Below are positions 1 through 8,423 of a DNA stretch of 64,000 nucleotides, piece after piece (the stretch's first letter is position 1; every line of letters starts with the position of its first letter). The DNA lies in the NCBI RefSeq assembly GCF_007754425.1, contig NZ_CP037452.1, positions 1,211,501 to 1,275,500 on the forward strand. The letters run 5' to 3'. The position numbers and the translations under genes were made by a program. The stretch is from Gimesia fumaroli (GTDB lineage Bacteria; Planctomycetota; Planctomycetia; Planctomycetales; Planctomycetaceae). Under the pieces are notes generated by a model. It ran no database searches. It had not been told where the DNA came from and worked only from the letters and a program-made list of their open reading frames with translations.

Positions 1-1
1 G

Positions 2-316
2 AACATTCAGCAAGGCGATTTACGTGCTTTATTGCGAAAAGAACTGCAGCTGGGACTGTTGCTGGGGAGTGGGCTGTCTTTGATCAGCTTTTTCATTTCC
101 TGGGCATTTACCGGGCAGTTGATTCAGGCGTCTGTTGTGGGGCTGGCCGTGTTTTTAGTCGTGTTGATGGGGATCTCGGCAGGAGGAATGCTGCCGATGG
201 GATTCCGCAAGCTGGGGATGGACCCGGCGTTAATGTCGAACCCGTTTATTACTGCACTGGTCGATATTCTGGGCCTGATAATCTATTTTCAGGTCGCCAT
301 GTATCTGGTCAGCTGA
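2..316 (+). CDS. mgtE: Magnesium transporter MgtE, C-terminal fragment
   Basis: This is the 3' end of a gene whose start lies left of the window; the frame is open from base 2. The product is the C-terminal membrane part of an MgtE/SLC41-type Mg2+ channel in the inner membrane. About 104 residues are visible, with three hydrophobic helices. The stretch GNIQQGDLRAL-like entry, the small-residue run ending in GGMLPMGFRKLGMDPA, and the final helix with D78 of the visible ORF (ALVDILGLIIYF) are typical of the last MgtE helices, where an Asp lines the ion pore. The cytoplasmic N and CBS domains would be outside the window. The next gene is convergent and begins only 17 bases after the stop. Family assignment is from recognised motifs. 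Confidence 0.8.
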   Translation, partial: NIQQGDLRALLRKELQLGLLLGSGLSLISFFISWAFTGQLIQASVVGLAVFLVVLMGISAGGMLPMGFRKLGMDPALMSNPFITALVDILGLIIYFQVAMYLVS

Positions 317-333
317 GACGCTGTTGATCGACT

Positions 334-2184
334 TTATGAAGGCTCGTGTTCCGTTTCCGTTTTGACATCTTTCAGTACGATGCCCATCATCTTCATCAGC
401 TCCAGGGCGTTGCTGTGCTTGACGACGCCTGGCTGCATGCGGTAGTCGAACGTCATTTTTCCATCAATCAGCTGGTCTTCAAAATGCACATTCTTTGCCT
501 GCGTGCCAAACTGCGCAGTGATTTCGGTTAAAGCGAGATCATGCGTCGTGACAATGCCGATGCCTCCCCGTTCGATGAGGGTTTCGATCACGCTTTGGGC
601 GCCAATCCGACGGTCGTGTGAATTCGTGCCCTGCAGAATTTCATCGAGCAGAAACAGGACCGGCATCGGCTCATCTGCCAGATGAACCACGGCGGAAAGT
701 CGTGCGACGGACTGATAAAACAGCGAGGCGCCCTGCTGAAGCGAGTCTTGCACCCGCATCGCGGTTCCCGCCTGCATGGGGGAAACCGTCAGTCGGGTGG
801 CGCGCACCGGAGCGCCTGTCATTGCCAGTACAAAGTTGGTGCCGACAGTTCGCATCAGGGTGCTTTTGCCCGACATGTTCGAACCACTGATCATGAGCAG
901 CCGATTTTCCGCGTTCAAAGTGACATCGTTACGGACGACCTGCTGCAGGGGGATCAGCGGGTGTCCCAAGTCAACTCCCTCCAGTCGGGGGCCATCAGCG
1001 TCTGTTTCCACAATCTCGGGAAACGGATCCTGGGGATGTTCGTATGCGTAGCCGGCCAGCGAGCAGAGTGCTTCGAATTCTCCCACAGCTGAGAGCCATT
1101 CGGGACAATGCGGGCCGACATGTTTGAGCCAGCGTTCAATGGCAAACATGTAATGAAAGGGAATTCCCAGCAGAACCGCCAGAGGGGCGGAAAACTGATT
1201 GCGAAAACAGTTGTTGAGCCCCTGAATCTGCCGTCGTAACTGGGCAATTGATCGTGAAGGAGGAACGCCGTCTGTCTGTAACGCTGTCACAATTGCTTTT
1301 AAGTGCGGAGATTCAAATTGTCGTTGTTCAATCAGAGACAGGACATCCGAGAGGACGGATAATCCGTCGCGGACTTCATCGGTCTGGTTCAGTAGTTCGC
1401 GAATGCGGGGACCAATGAAAAACAGCAGGCAGACTTGAATGATGATTGCCACGCAAATCGGCGCGATTCCGCTATAGGAGAGCAGCCAGCTGATGACTGA
1501 GAGTGCAGCGAAGCCACCTGTGATCATGGATGCCCATTTCAAAACAGCGGGGACTTCGGTCAGAGGCTGCTTGACCCATTCCGACAGATGGGTCTGTTCG
1601 ATCTCACTATGGGTCTTCGCTTCCAGCAATTCCAGTTCTTCGCGAAAGTCCAATTCGTTGCGCAGTTCTTCAACGGACTTTTGCCGCTGCTTGATTTCGG
1701 TTGTGGTCGCGGGAGACAGCAGCCAGCGTGCTAAGGTTTCTTCCCCCAGCTTCGTGCGGGCACTGCAGATGAGCTGAAATAGTGAGCCACGTCCCAGCAG
1801 GTCGAGGTCGCCGGCATACATGTGCTCGGGATCATAAAATTCGTCTCCCGTCGGGCGGACGTCGATCCACTGGTCGTTCAGCCGGTCCAGAGAGGTTTTG
1901 TAGTAGGCTTCTGCCTGTCGCGCCTGCTTCAGACGGCGGATGCAACGGGCGTGAAGAACGACCAGGATCACGAAGCCCAACACCGGGAGTCCGATCCATT
2001 TCAGGCTAAGGAGTCCCCAGATCGTGGACGCCATCAAAATAGCAATCGCGGTCAGGAACAGCAGGCCTCTGAGAGTGGAAAACTGGTCACTTTGTTTAAC
2101 CAGTGCCCGTACCTTGCTTGCCCGGATTTCGAGCCGTTGCTCATATTCTGACTGGGGATTCTGTTGGATTGGGGAAGGTTGCAT
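334..2184 (-). CDS. Membrane-anchored MutS-like ATPase
   Basis: The 616-residue product has a MutS-type ATPase domain at its C-terminus: Walker A GSNMSGKST at residues 434-442, Walker B LFLLDEILQGTNS near 515, and TTHD further on. It lacks the N-terminal mismatch-recognition domain of MutS1 (no FYE motif). Instead it has two hydrophobic stretches near 40-78 and another pair at 217-258, so it is probably held in the inner membrane, with the clamp/lever region (about 260-400) between. Such stand-alone MutS-core proteins are common in planctomycetes and Bacteroidetes; their function is not established and mismatch repair should not be assumed. Transcribed convergently with mgtE. Confidence 0.8.
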   Translation of the reverse strand: MQPSPIQQNPQSEYEQRLEIRASKVRALVKQSDQFSTLRGLLFLTAIAILMASTIWGLLSLKWIGLPVLGFVILVVLHARCIRRLKQARQAEAYYKTSLDRLNDQWIDVRPTGDEFYDPEHMYAGDLDLLGRGSLFQLICSARTKLGEETLARWLLSPATTTEIKQRQKSVEELRNELDFREELELLEAKTHSEIEQTHLSEWVKQPLTEVPAVLKWASMITGGFAALSVISWLLSYSGIAPICVAIIIQVCLLFFIGPRIRELLNQTDEVRDGLSVLSDVLSLIEQRQFESPHLKAIVTALQTDGVPPSRSIAQLRRQIQGLNNCFRNQFSAPLAVLLGIPFHYMFAIERWLKHVGPHCPEWLSAVGEFEALCSLAGYAYEHPQDPFPEIVETDADGPRLEGVDLGHPLIPLQQVVRNDVTLNAENRLLMISGSNMSGKSTLMRTVGTNFVLAMTGAPVRATRLTVSPMQAGTAMRVQDSLQQGASLFYQSVARLSAVVHLADEPMPVLFLLDEILQGTNSHDRRIGAQSVIETLIERGGIGIVTTHDLALTEITAQFGTQAKNVHFEDQLIDGKMTFDYRMQPGVVKHSNALELMKMMGIVLKDVKTETEHEPS

Positions 2185-2306
2185 CGAGCTAATAATTCAT
2201 CGAAAACGCTGATTGGGTAAAGCTCACTTCTAACCGATTGCAGGGCTCAATACCAGCGTAAACAGAAGTGAAATGTGAATTGCAATGAGTCTGTGTACAG
2301 AGTAAA

Positions 2307-2523
2307 ACTAGTGGAGTTTCATTTTTAAATATTGGGTTGATAAATATAACGAGAGTGCGACAACGGAGCACGTCAACAACACCCCCAACCCCTCAATTTC
2401 TAGGCTTGACAAAGCACTAGTGGAGTTTCATTTTTAAATATTGGGTTGATAAATATAACGAGAGTACGACAACGGAGCACGTCAACAACACTCCCAACCC
2501 TTCAATTTCTAGCTTGAGAAAGC
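2307..2523. repeat. Tandem duplication, 109 + 108 bp units
   Basis: Two nearly identical copies lie head to tail at 2307-2415 and 2416-2523, each opening with ACTAG; a third ACTAG follows at 2524-2528. I count four or five substitutions and one base deleted in copy 2. The unit ends carry a loose inverted repeat (CTAG, AAAT and GGGTTG against their complements), so a small MITE-like element is possible. The repeat fills most of the 379-bp gap between the divergent MutS-like and amidohydrolase genes; no gene is seen in the rest of that gap. Confidence 0.9.
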
Positions 2524-2563
2524 ACTAGGCATCATTTCTATTTCTTAAGAGGGGAGCCCTGCC

Positions 2564-3439
2564 ATGCATCCAATGCCCGTTATTGATACTCATCACCATC
2601 TCTGGGATTTGGATCTGTTTGACCTGCCCTGGCTCGAATTACCCGGCATGGACCCACTGCGGTGCAGTTTTCGCATGGATGATTATCTCGAAGCCACGCA
2701 GAATTGTCAGATCGAAAAGTCGGTGTATATGGAAGTCAATGTCCACCCGGACCTGCAGCAACAGGAGGCGCGATCTGTTCTGGAGCTATGCAGTCAGGAT
2801 GACAATCCGCTGGCCGGTGCGGTGATAGGCGGCAGGCCGGGGGAAGCGAGCTTTGCCACATACCTCGAAGAGTTTGCCGACAACCCGTTCTTAAAAGGGG
2901 TCAGGACTATTTTACACGATCCGGATCGGCCGCGGGGCATGTGTTTACAGCCACAGTTCAAACAGAACATTCAACTGTTGGGCGAGCTGGGATTGAGTTT
3001 TGATTTGTGTATGCGGCCGGCCGAAATTCAGGACGCGGTCGAACTGGTCGATGCCTGCCCGGAGACGCGGTTCATCGTCGATCATTGCGGCAATATGAGT
3101 GTGCAGCCTGATCAGCAGGCGGATCGAGCCGCTTGGGAAACCGGCATGCAACAGATGGCAGAACGCGAACAGGTGATGTGCAAGATTTCGGGAATCGTCG
3201 CGACCGCCACCAAAGGGAAATGGCAGCCCGAAGATCTAAAACAGAATATTGATTTCTGTCTGGACACATTCGGGGAAGACCACGTCTTCTTCGGCGGCGA
3301 CTGGCCGGTCTGCACCATGACGTCCTCGTACGAGTCCTGGCTCAACGCGCTGAAGTGGATCGTGCAGGACCAATCAGAAACGTTTCAGCGAAAACTGTTT
3401 CACGACAACGCAGAAGCGTTTTATCAACTACAGGGATGA
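2564..3439 (+). CDS. Amidohydrolase family 2 (TIM-barrel metal hydrolase)
   Basis: The 291-residue protein opens with VIDTHHHLWD (residues 5-14), the metal-binding motif of the amidohydrolase-related family that includes L-fuconolactonase and 2-pyrone-4,6-dicarboxylate lactonase. Later landmarks are FIVDHCGN (about 174-181) and FFGGDWPV (about 245-252), which supply the barrel His and Asp. Predicted cytosolic, no signal peptide. The substrate cannot be read from sequence; lactone hydrolysis is the usual reaction of the group. The ATG is preceded by GAGGGGAG. It stands alone between the tandem repeat and a secreted hypothetical gene. Confidence 0.85.
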   Translation: MHPMPVIDTHHHLWDLDLFDLPWLELPGMDPLRCSFRMDDYLEATQNCQIEKSVYMEVNVHPDLQQQEARSVLELCSQDDNPLAGAVIGGRPGEASFATYLEEFADNPFLKGVRTILHDPDRPRGMCLQPQFKQNIQLLGELGLSFDLCMRPAEIQDAVELVDACPETRFIVDHCGNMSVQPDQQADRAAWETGMQQMAEREQVMCKISGIVATATKGKWQPEDLKQNIDFCLDTFGEDHVFFGGDWPVCTMTSSYESWLNALKWIVQDQSETFQRKLFHDNAEAFYQLQG

Positions 3440-3502
3440 CATCATTCAATCTACGAATGTGATTAGATCCGTAAGCTGATTCTGTACCAGGGAGGCAGGA
3501 AT

Positions 3503-4405
3503 ATGAGACGAATGATTTTCGCGGGCCTTATCTTGATGATATTGCCCCATACGGCTGATTCGGAAGAGATCAATGAAGCAGCAAGCACCGCGCTTGTTAA
3601 GCTGAATCGTGACTTCATCAATGCGCACACGGCCGCGAGAAAGCTAGACCTTGCTTCTGGCGGGCCGATCATTCTGCTGAAAGATGGCAAGCTCGTGTTG
3701 ATCCGGAACGAGAAAGAGACCACATCGGAAATACTTTTTCCCAGGTACGATACATTCAAAGTCTTTGCCCATATGCCGGTCGCGATCTACCTGATGCTCG
3801 GACCACCCGGCGCCGGCAAGCTCGACACGCAACGCCTGCAACAACTGGCTGAGTATCACGGAAAGATCGACCAAGTCGAGAAACAGCTTGATCACATGGG
3901 GCTCGAAGGCGAAAAACTCAAACGGCAGAAACAGCTTCTGGCGGGTTCGAAGCAGTTCCTGGAGAGGGTGATTCAACAGCAGCAGTTCAGCACCGAGGAG
4001 CTGCACGCTTTCACGCGGAGTATGCTGCCGATGATTCAAGCGAATATTGCCGGAGCAGCGGCGAGCCAACTTGATGCCATGCATCGGCAGGTCATGGCCT
4101 GGAAAAAAGAAATGACGCCTGAAGAATGGCAGAAACTACGCGTCTCGGTGAAAGGCGCCGTGCTGGCCCGCGAGGACAATCTGGCCATGCAGTATTTTGA
4201 ACGCCTGCTGAATCTCGAGGGACCCGGAATGCGGCTCATATACATGGAGCGTTATGTGCCACCGACACCCATGTTGACCTTGCTGGCGACCCGCTCCGTC
4301 GATCGCGGAATCAGCATCGCCTTTTTCGACAATCCCGATCGAATGTTCCGCGACGTCCTGGCAGACGCCGCGGCTGAGCACATCAAGAAAATGAACTTCG
4401 ACTAA
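3503..4405 (+). CDS. Secreted hypothetical protein, helical
   Basis: I do not recognise this 300-residue protein. It has a short N-terminal signal-like segment (MRRMIFAGLILMILPHTADS, cleavage about residue 20) and is otherwise soluble, rich in Gln, Leu, Glu and Lys in residues 105-165, where a coiled coil is likely. GPPGAGK near residue 100 looks like a P-loop but is followed by Leu, not Thr or Ser, and there is no Walker B, so it is not an ATPase. SD GGGAGG lies at 3491-3496, 6 bases before the ATG. Probably periplasmic; role unknown. Confidence 0.7.
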   Translation: MRRMIFAGLILMILPHTADSEEINEAASTALVKLNRDFINAHTAARKLDLASGGPIILLKDGKLVLIRNEKETTSEILFPRYDTFKVFAHMPVAIYLMLGPPGAGKLDTQRLQQLAEYHGKIDQVEKQLDHMGLEGEKLKRQKQLLAGSKQFLERVIQQQQFSTEELHAFTRSMLPMIQANIAGAAASQLDAMHRQVMAWKKEMTPEEWQKLRVSVKGAVLAREDNLAMQYFERLLNLEGPGMRLIYMERYVPPTPMLTLLATRSVDRGISIAFFDNPDRMFRDVLADAAAEHIKKMNFD

Positions 4406-4738
4406 ATCATCGATTGTGTGATCTGTTGTGATTTTACTACCACGAAAAACACGAAAAGACACAAAAAGAATACTGCGTGACAGGATCGTCCCGAATCAAA
4501 ATGGGAATTGCTACAGGCAGCAAAAGGTTGAAGAGAAAGCGAACATATTCAGAACAACGCTACTCTCGTGGAATTAATAAAGGGGTAGAATATGAGTAGA
4601 TACCAGTAAGCGGGAATTCTCGCGAGGTTCCCTTTACATTTCATTATTTGGTTCCTGACACCTTTTATCTACTGAGTTCTATTTTACTCCGTGTAGCAGA
4701 AGAGCTAAACGACTAAACAATTGAAAACACGAAGCAAA
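4406..4738. other. Gene-less stretch with CCACGAAA repeat
   Basis: No gene is seen. Bases about 4438-4464 hold a run of ACCACGAAA-, ACACGAAA- and GACACAAA-type words; a shorter version (ACCACGAAAGATACGAAA) recurs at about 60399-60416, suggesting a dispersed intergenic repeat. The rest is AT-rich and leads into the next gene. Confidence 0.45.
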
Positions 4739-5230
4739 ATGGTAATTATTTATCTAATCATTTTTTTGTTAGTTGCAGTAGTGGTAGTTGCGATAGGTGC
4801 AACAGTCTTAGCAATAATACTTCAATGGCAAGCAAACAAAGTGATTCAACAACATGGTGGACTGAAACTCATCCATGAAATTAATTCTGAGCTTCAAGGT
4901 AAAGAATACTCACTGGTGAGTCTCTCTAATAAAGTAGGCAAGCCGGAAGTCTGGATCTTCCCACAGGACGTGGGTGAGCAGTGGGAATCGAAGATTCATC
5001 TCAGAAACGCCTCACCTAATAGAGCTTCATCACTGAAGCACACCATTACGCTGTTTCGAGAAACGTGGAGTAATGAGTATGGATTGATACTAAAACCAGA
5101 TGATGAACTATTTGTTGCAATAGCAGACATGTCGCAAGCACTTGATCTTGTTGAAAAAAAAATCGGATATCCTGCAGTGCGAAAGATTGACTTTGCCTGT
5201 ATTAATATTGACTGGGAAGAGATAGATTAA
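4739..5230 (+). CDS. Membrane-anchored hypothetical protein
   Basis: The protein is about 163 residues. It begins with a single strong transmembrane helix (residues 2-26, rich in Ile, Leu and Val) followed by a soluble domain of about 135 residues with no recognised motif. The ATG at 4739 is chosen; a TTG at 4721 would add six residues including Lys, Arg and Lys ahead of the helix and is also possible, as neither start has a clear Shine-Dalgarno. Base composition is more AT-rich than the flanking genes, and the gene borders transposase remnants and a group II intron, so recent acquisition is plausible. Function unknown. Confidence 0.6.
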   Translation: MVIIYLIIFLLVAVVVVAIGATVLAIILQWQANKVIQQHGGLKLIHEINSELQGKEYSLVSLSNKVGKPEVWIFPQDVGEQWESKIHLRNASPNRASSLKHTITLFRETWSNEYGLILKPDDELFVAIADMSQALDLVEKKIGYPAVRKIDFACINIDWEEID

Positions 5231-5299
5231 ATGAGGAACAGGACAGAAAAGGGGGCAGTGGTTCTGTTAAAATCTGCCAAGTGGCAATAAGTGTTTGAT

Positions 5300-5465
5300 T
5301 CCACGCTTGGTTATTTTTCCTCATCGTATTCAGGATCGTAAGAAATTTTCGCATGCAGGCAGTGATGGTCCACTTCTTTGATTTTCCTTTTTTCAGTAAG
5401 GACAGGTAAATCGCTTCGATGTGACTGCTACAACGTGTGTCTACTAAGGCCTCTCTGTAACGCAC
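5300..5465 (-). pseudogene. IS110-family transposase, C-terminal remnant
   Basis: On the minus strand the frame reads ALVDTRCSSHIEAIYLSLL, then GKSKKWTITACMRKFLTILN, then TMRKNNQAW. This matches the C-terminal end of IS110/IS116/IS902 transposases, whose hallmark is the region GK-x-K-x-A-x-x-ACMRKLLTILN-xM followed by a terminal W. Only about 55 residues survive; the RuvC-like DEDD N-terminal half and the serine-bearing part are missing, and the reading frame runs on past the usual end. It abuts the next remnant, which lies on the other strand. Not functional. Confidence 0.7.
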
Positions 5466-5524
5466 TAACGCAGGTGTTGGATCTGACTACTGCCGCACAG
5501 ATTCTTCTTTGCCTTTTAATTTGC

Positions 5525-5656
5525 CTCTATGTTGATCGGTATGTGTTGACGGTTAATCTGGTTCAGTGGGCCGAAGACTGGCGATGGGGAAGCTTCTACC
5601 TCTGGAATCAGGGATCGACCACACCACAGTCGCTGTTAGTTCCCTGGCCATCATAG
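5525..5656 (+). pseudogene. REP-associated tyrosine transposase (RAYT) C-terminal remnant
   Basis: The frame 5525-5656 reads LYVDRYVLTVNLVQ then WAEDWRWGSFYLW, ending LLVPWPS and a stop. This resembles the conserved C-terminal part of Y1/IS200-like RAYT transposases (RYVERN-x-LRA-x-LV-x-RAEDWRWGSL, then LL-x-WP). The HUH and catalytic Tyr region is absent, so only about 43 residues are left. RAYTs act on REP palindromes; REP-like hairpins occur at 5976-5993, 57931-57952 and 60360-60381 in this window. Confidence 0.6.
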
Positions 5657-5999
5657 AGAAAATGTGTCACTTGGTCGAATCGCCGCCTTGTGACCTTTGC
5701 TGCGGTTCCTGCTCGGTCCGTTTTTGACTGCCTATCTTGATGTGTTTTCTTTTATCAGGACGAATGCGAATTAAGAGACATAATCTGGGCTCTCGGGATT
5801 CCTGCGGAATGTTCATCTGCGCCGGTTCTGGTGATATCGGGTAGGATTTGTTTGCCGCTGGGGTGGGAATTTCTCACTGCTGTTTGAAAGGGCGGCTAGT
5901 GCCGATCCGCTCACTTTTTGTGGACCGTTCTGGTTCCATTAATGCGGTGAATTGGGATCGTGATTCGCGAGGCGGGCGGCCACATAGGGCCGCTCCCTA
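5657..5999. other. Gene-less stretch ending in REP-like hairpin (5' exon of intron)
   Basis: No gene is seen. At 5976-5993 there is a perfect hairpin, GCGGCC, loop ACATAG, GGCCGC. It is followed by TCCCTA (5994-5999), which is the intron-binding site 1 of the group II intron inserted directly after it. Joining the flanks (CCCTA to CTTTTTGTGG) would place a T-run just after the hairpin, so the target looked like a terminator or a REP element. Confidence 0.6.
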
Positions 6000-6488
6000 G
6001 TGCGCCTGCAAGCGCATTGAATCAGCGAAGTGAAAGTCCTTGCCGAAGTTTGACCTGAACTTCGTAACAGAAGGTAACTGCGTTCTCGTGAGAGGAGGTG
6101 GAGAGCAACCGGATGTGAACGACTAGTCCGTAGGATAACGAACTCGATTCGGCTTTTCGTTGTGGTGAGCCAGCTAGGGAATGGCGAAGCCCAAGTGACG
6201 TCGTGCGAAACTCTGCCGAGTGGGTGCGGGACCGCTGCCAGCGGTTCCGCGACGGTCAGCCCCGTGGTTCAAAACCAGGTCGGTCCCGGGGGCAACGAGG
6301 GGTGGTTGGAGACGGAATGGTCTGAAGGTTTGATGTGATGAAGCAGGGAGACCTGCCCGATCTTAAGGATGGCGTTCATGTGCCGGATTCCGGATTCTCT
6401 GGAGCCGACCGGTACGAAGAGCCAGTTGGGTAGGAGTCAGAGCATCCATATTAGCGAAGAAGCGGGGTAACGCCCGTGGAGCAAAGGG

Positions 6489-7841
6489 ATGCAGGAAGGT
6501 AGATGTGGAATGAACCGAAACAGGGAACAAAAACCGACGCGAGTGCCGTTTGCGGCTAAACAAGTCGGAGAAGCTTCGTCCCGCTGGGACTGGGTAGAAC
6601 CATGTGTCTGGACAGACCGCATGTTGACGGCCCTCGAAACGGGGGTGAAAGGAGGCCAATGGTTCAGTCTGATCGATAAAGTCGATCGTGATCGAAATTT
6701 GTATCAGGCGTTTCGTAGAGTAGCCGCCAACGGCGGTGCAGCTGGTGTGGATCACGTCAGCTGCGAACGCTTCGCCGAGCGATTGATCCCGAACCTGAGA
6801 AAGCTGTCGCAACAACTGCGGGAAGGAAACTACCAACCGCAGGCAATCCGGCGACAGTGGATTCCCAAGCCGGGGAGCAGGGAACTGCGTCCTCTGGGGA
6901 TTCCCACAGCTCGGGATCGGGTGGTGCAGACCGCATTACGCCAAGTGCTGGAACCAATCTTCGAACGGGATTTCGCCGAGCAAAGCTATGGTTTCCGTCC
7001 CGGGCGCGGCTGTAAGGATGCGCTACAGCGTGTCGATACGCTGCTCGAAAGCGGTTACACATATGTGGTGGATGCAGATTTGAAGAGCTATTTCGACACA
7101 ATTCCCCACGATAAGTTGATGAATCGGGTCCGGGAGAAAATCAGCGACGGCCAGGTGCTGACGCTGATCGAGATGTTTCTGCGTCAACAGATTCTAGATG
7201 ACCTTGCCGAATGGACTCCCGATCGTGGGAGCCCCCAGGGAGCGGTGATCAGCCCGTTGCTCAGCAACATCTATCTCGATCCCCTCGACCATTTGATGGC
7301 GGGAGCCGGAATTGAGATGGTCCGTTACGCAGACGACTTCGTGATTTTGTGTCGAACTCGGGAAGACGCCGAGCGAGCTTTGGAGATGGTGCGGCAGTGG
7401 ACGGCGGAAGCCGGCCTGACGCTGCATCCGGACAAGACTCACATCGTCGACATGGCCGAGGGGAGCTTCGATTTTCTGGGTTACACTTTCCAGGGGCGTT
7501 ATCGCTTCCCTCGAAAGAAAAGTCTCCAGAAATTCAAAGACTCCATTCGGCAGAAGACGAGGCGGACGAACGGGCATAGCCTTCAATGCATCATTGCACA
7601 GCTCAACCCGACGCTACGTGGCTGGTTCAATTATTTTCAACACTGCCAGCCTTCCACGTATACCATCCTGGATCAGTGGGTTCGCATGCGTCTGCGAAGT
7701 ATACTTCGGAAACGTCGTAAAGGCAAAGGTCGCGGACGAGGACACGATCATTTACGCTGGCCCAATGCTTATTTTGCCGAACAGGGACTGTTCTCCTTGA
7801 AACAATCCCATGTTCTGGCCAGTCAATCCTCGCAGAGGTAA
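6489..7841 (+). CDS. ltrA: Group II intron reverse transcriptase/maturase
   Basis: The 450-residue intron-encoded protein contains the reverse transcriptase palm with the catalytic YADD (around residues 278-281), the fingers region (RQWIPKPGSRELRPLGIPTARDR split over RT-2/3) and the QGAVISPLLSNIYLDPLD block of RT-4. It is followed by the maturase (X/thumb) domain with LRGWFNYFQHCQP and a basic tail ending DHLRWPNAYFAEQGLFSL. No D or HNH endonuclease domain follows, so mobility would need priming from nicked or replicating DNA. It promotes splicing of its host intron and retrohoming. The ATG at 6489 has GGAG at 6478-6481; a second ATG at 6510 is possible. All RT motifs are intact, so the intron may be active. 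Confidence 0.93.
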   Translation: MQEGRCGMNRNREQKPTRVPFAAKQVGEASSRWDWVEPCVWTDRMLTALETGVKGGQWFSLIDKVDRDRNLYQAFRRVAANGGAAGVDHVSCERFAERLIPNLRKLSQQLREGNYQPQAIRRQWIPKPGSRELRPLGIPTARDRVVQTALRQVLEPIFERDFAEQSYGFRPGRGCKDALQRVDTLLESGYTYVVDADLKSYFDTIPHDKLMNRVREKISDGQVLTLIEMFLRQQILDDLAEWTPDRGSPQGAVISPLLSNIYLDPLDHLMAGAGIEMVRYADDFVILCRTREDAERALEMVRQWTAEAGLTLHPDKTHIVDMAEGSFDFLGYTFQGRYRFPRKKSLQKFKDSIRQKTRRTNGHSLQCIIAQLNPTLRGWFNYFQHCQPSTYTILDQWVRMRLRSILRKRRKGKGRGRGHDHLRWPNAYFAEQGLFSLKQSHVLASQSSQR

Positions 7842-7855
7842 AACTACCAACCGGA

Positions 7856-7888
7856 GAGCCGGATGCGGGAGAACCGCACGTCCGGTTC
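7856..7888 (+). ncRNA. Group II intron domain V (catalytic hairpin)
   Basis: This 33-nt hairpin begins GAGCCGG and ends CCGGTTC, pairing end to end, with GCGG/CCGC above and a GAGAA-type apical loop. It contains the AGC catalytic triad at its 5' strand and the AC bulge in GCACG on the 3' strand. It follows the maturase stop by 14 bases, the normal arrangement. Confidence 0.92.
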
Positions 7889-7932
7889 GGAGGGAGGGGG
7901 GACCGGAAGCAACCGGTCCTTCCTACCCCTAT

Positions 7933-8423
7933 CTTTTTGTGGAAGAAATCATGTTTGTGAATAAAATCATTGTCAATGGCGTGGGTGAGTCAAGGGGCGT
8001 TCGCATATATTCTCTGGGATCGTTCTATGAAGCTCCGGGATTGCGGAGTGAAACGCTGCGATGTCGTTTGATAACTGAGGTGCGGGTGAGTAGTGGTTTG
8101 GGAAATCGTGCTGAAACGAGTGGGTTTTATGGTGCCGGTTTTTTCAGTGATTCAGATATTTCAGCTGAACCAGTAGTGTTCTCGCGCGCGACGCTAACTA
8201 CGCTTCATCATTCCAAAAGACGAGAGGCGGTCAAGATGAATTTATTCAGCAGAGCGCGATGAAGGTTCAGAGGTGAAGATGCTGCGCTGGTTTCGAAGAG
8301 GGATGACACGCGCGGGACGGGGCCTGAACTGACCCTGATATCGTTCCAACAATAGAAGAGCCAGACATGAAAGGGAGAGAATCAGCGGATGTTTGAACGT
8401 AAACCCTGTCCTTTTTGGGGTCG
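7933..8423. other. Gene-less stretch after the intron
   Basis: This is the 3' exon side of the intron and the tail region of der. An open frame from an ATG at 7951 to 8262 (103 codons) exists but matches nothing I know, has no convincing Shine-Dalgarno, and its composition does not look coding. I see no other structure and no clear terminator for der. Confidence 0.4.

Larger units (their letters stand above)
6000..7932 (+). mobile_element. Group II intron, full length (1933 nt)
   Basis: The 5' end is GTGCG at 6000. The last six exon bases TCCCTA (5994-5999, IBS1) are exactly complementary to TAGGGA at 6175-6180 in domain I (EBS1). Domain IV holds the maturase gene. Domain V is at 7856-7888. 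Domain VI (about 7889-7932) has a GGACCGG/CCGGTCC stem and an unpaired A at 7925, seven bases before the 3' end AT at 7931-7932, the usual place of the branch-point A. Insertion just after a hairpin and the lack of an endonuclease domain in the maturase fit class C introns, but I did not assign the class by alignment. Confidence 0.9.

Noticed and set aside
3503-4405. P-loop-like GPPGAGK in the secreted hypothetical protein
   Set aside because: The Lys is followed by Leu rather than Thr or Ser, no Walker B is present, and the protein has a signal peptide.
6489-7841. Reverse transcriptase as part of a retron, DGR or defence system
   Set aside because: Domain V, domain VI, the maturase X domain and the IBS1/EBS1 pairing show it is a group II intron protein.
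7951-8262. 103-codon frame after the intron
   Set aside because: No Shine-Dalgarno, no recognised similarity, composition unlike neighbouring genes; a longer version would run into the intron's domains V and VI.
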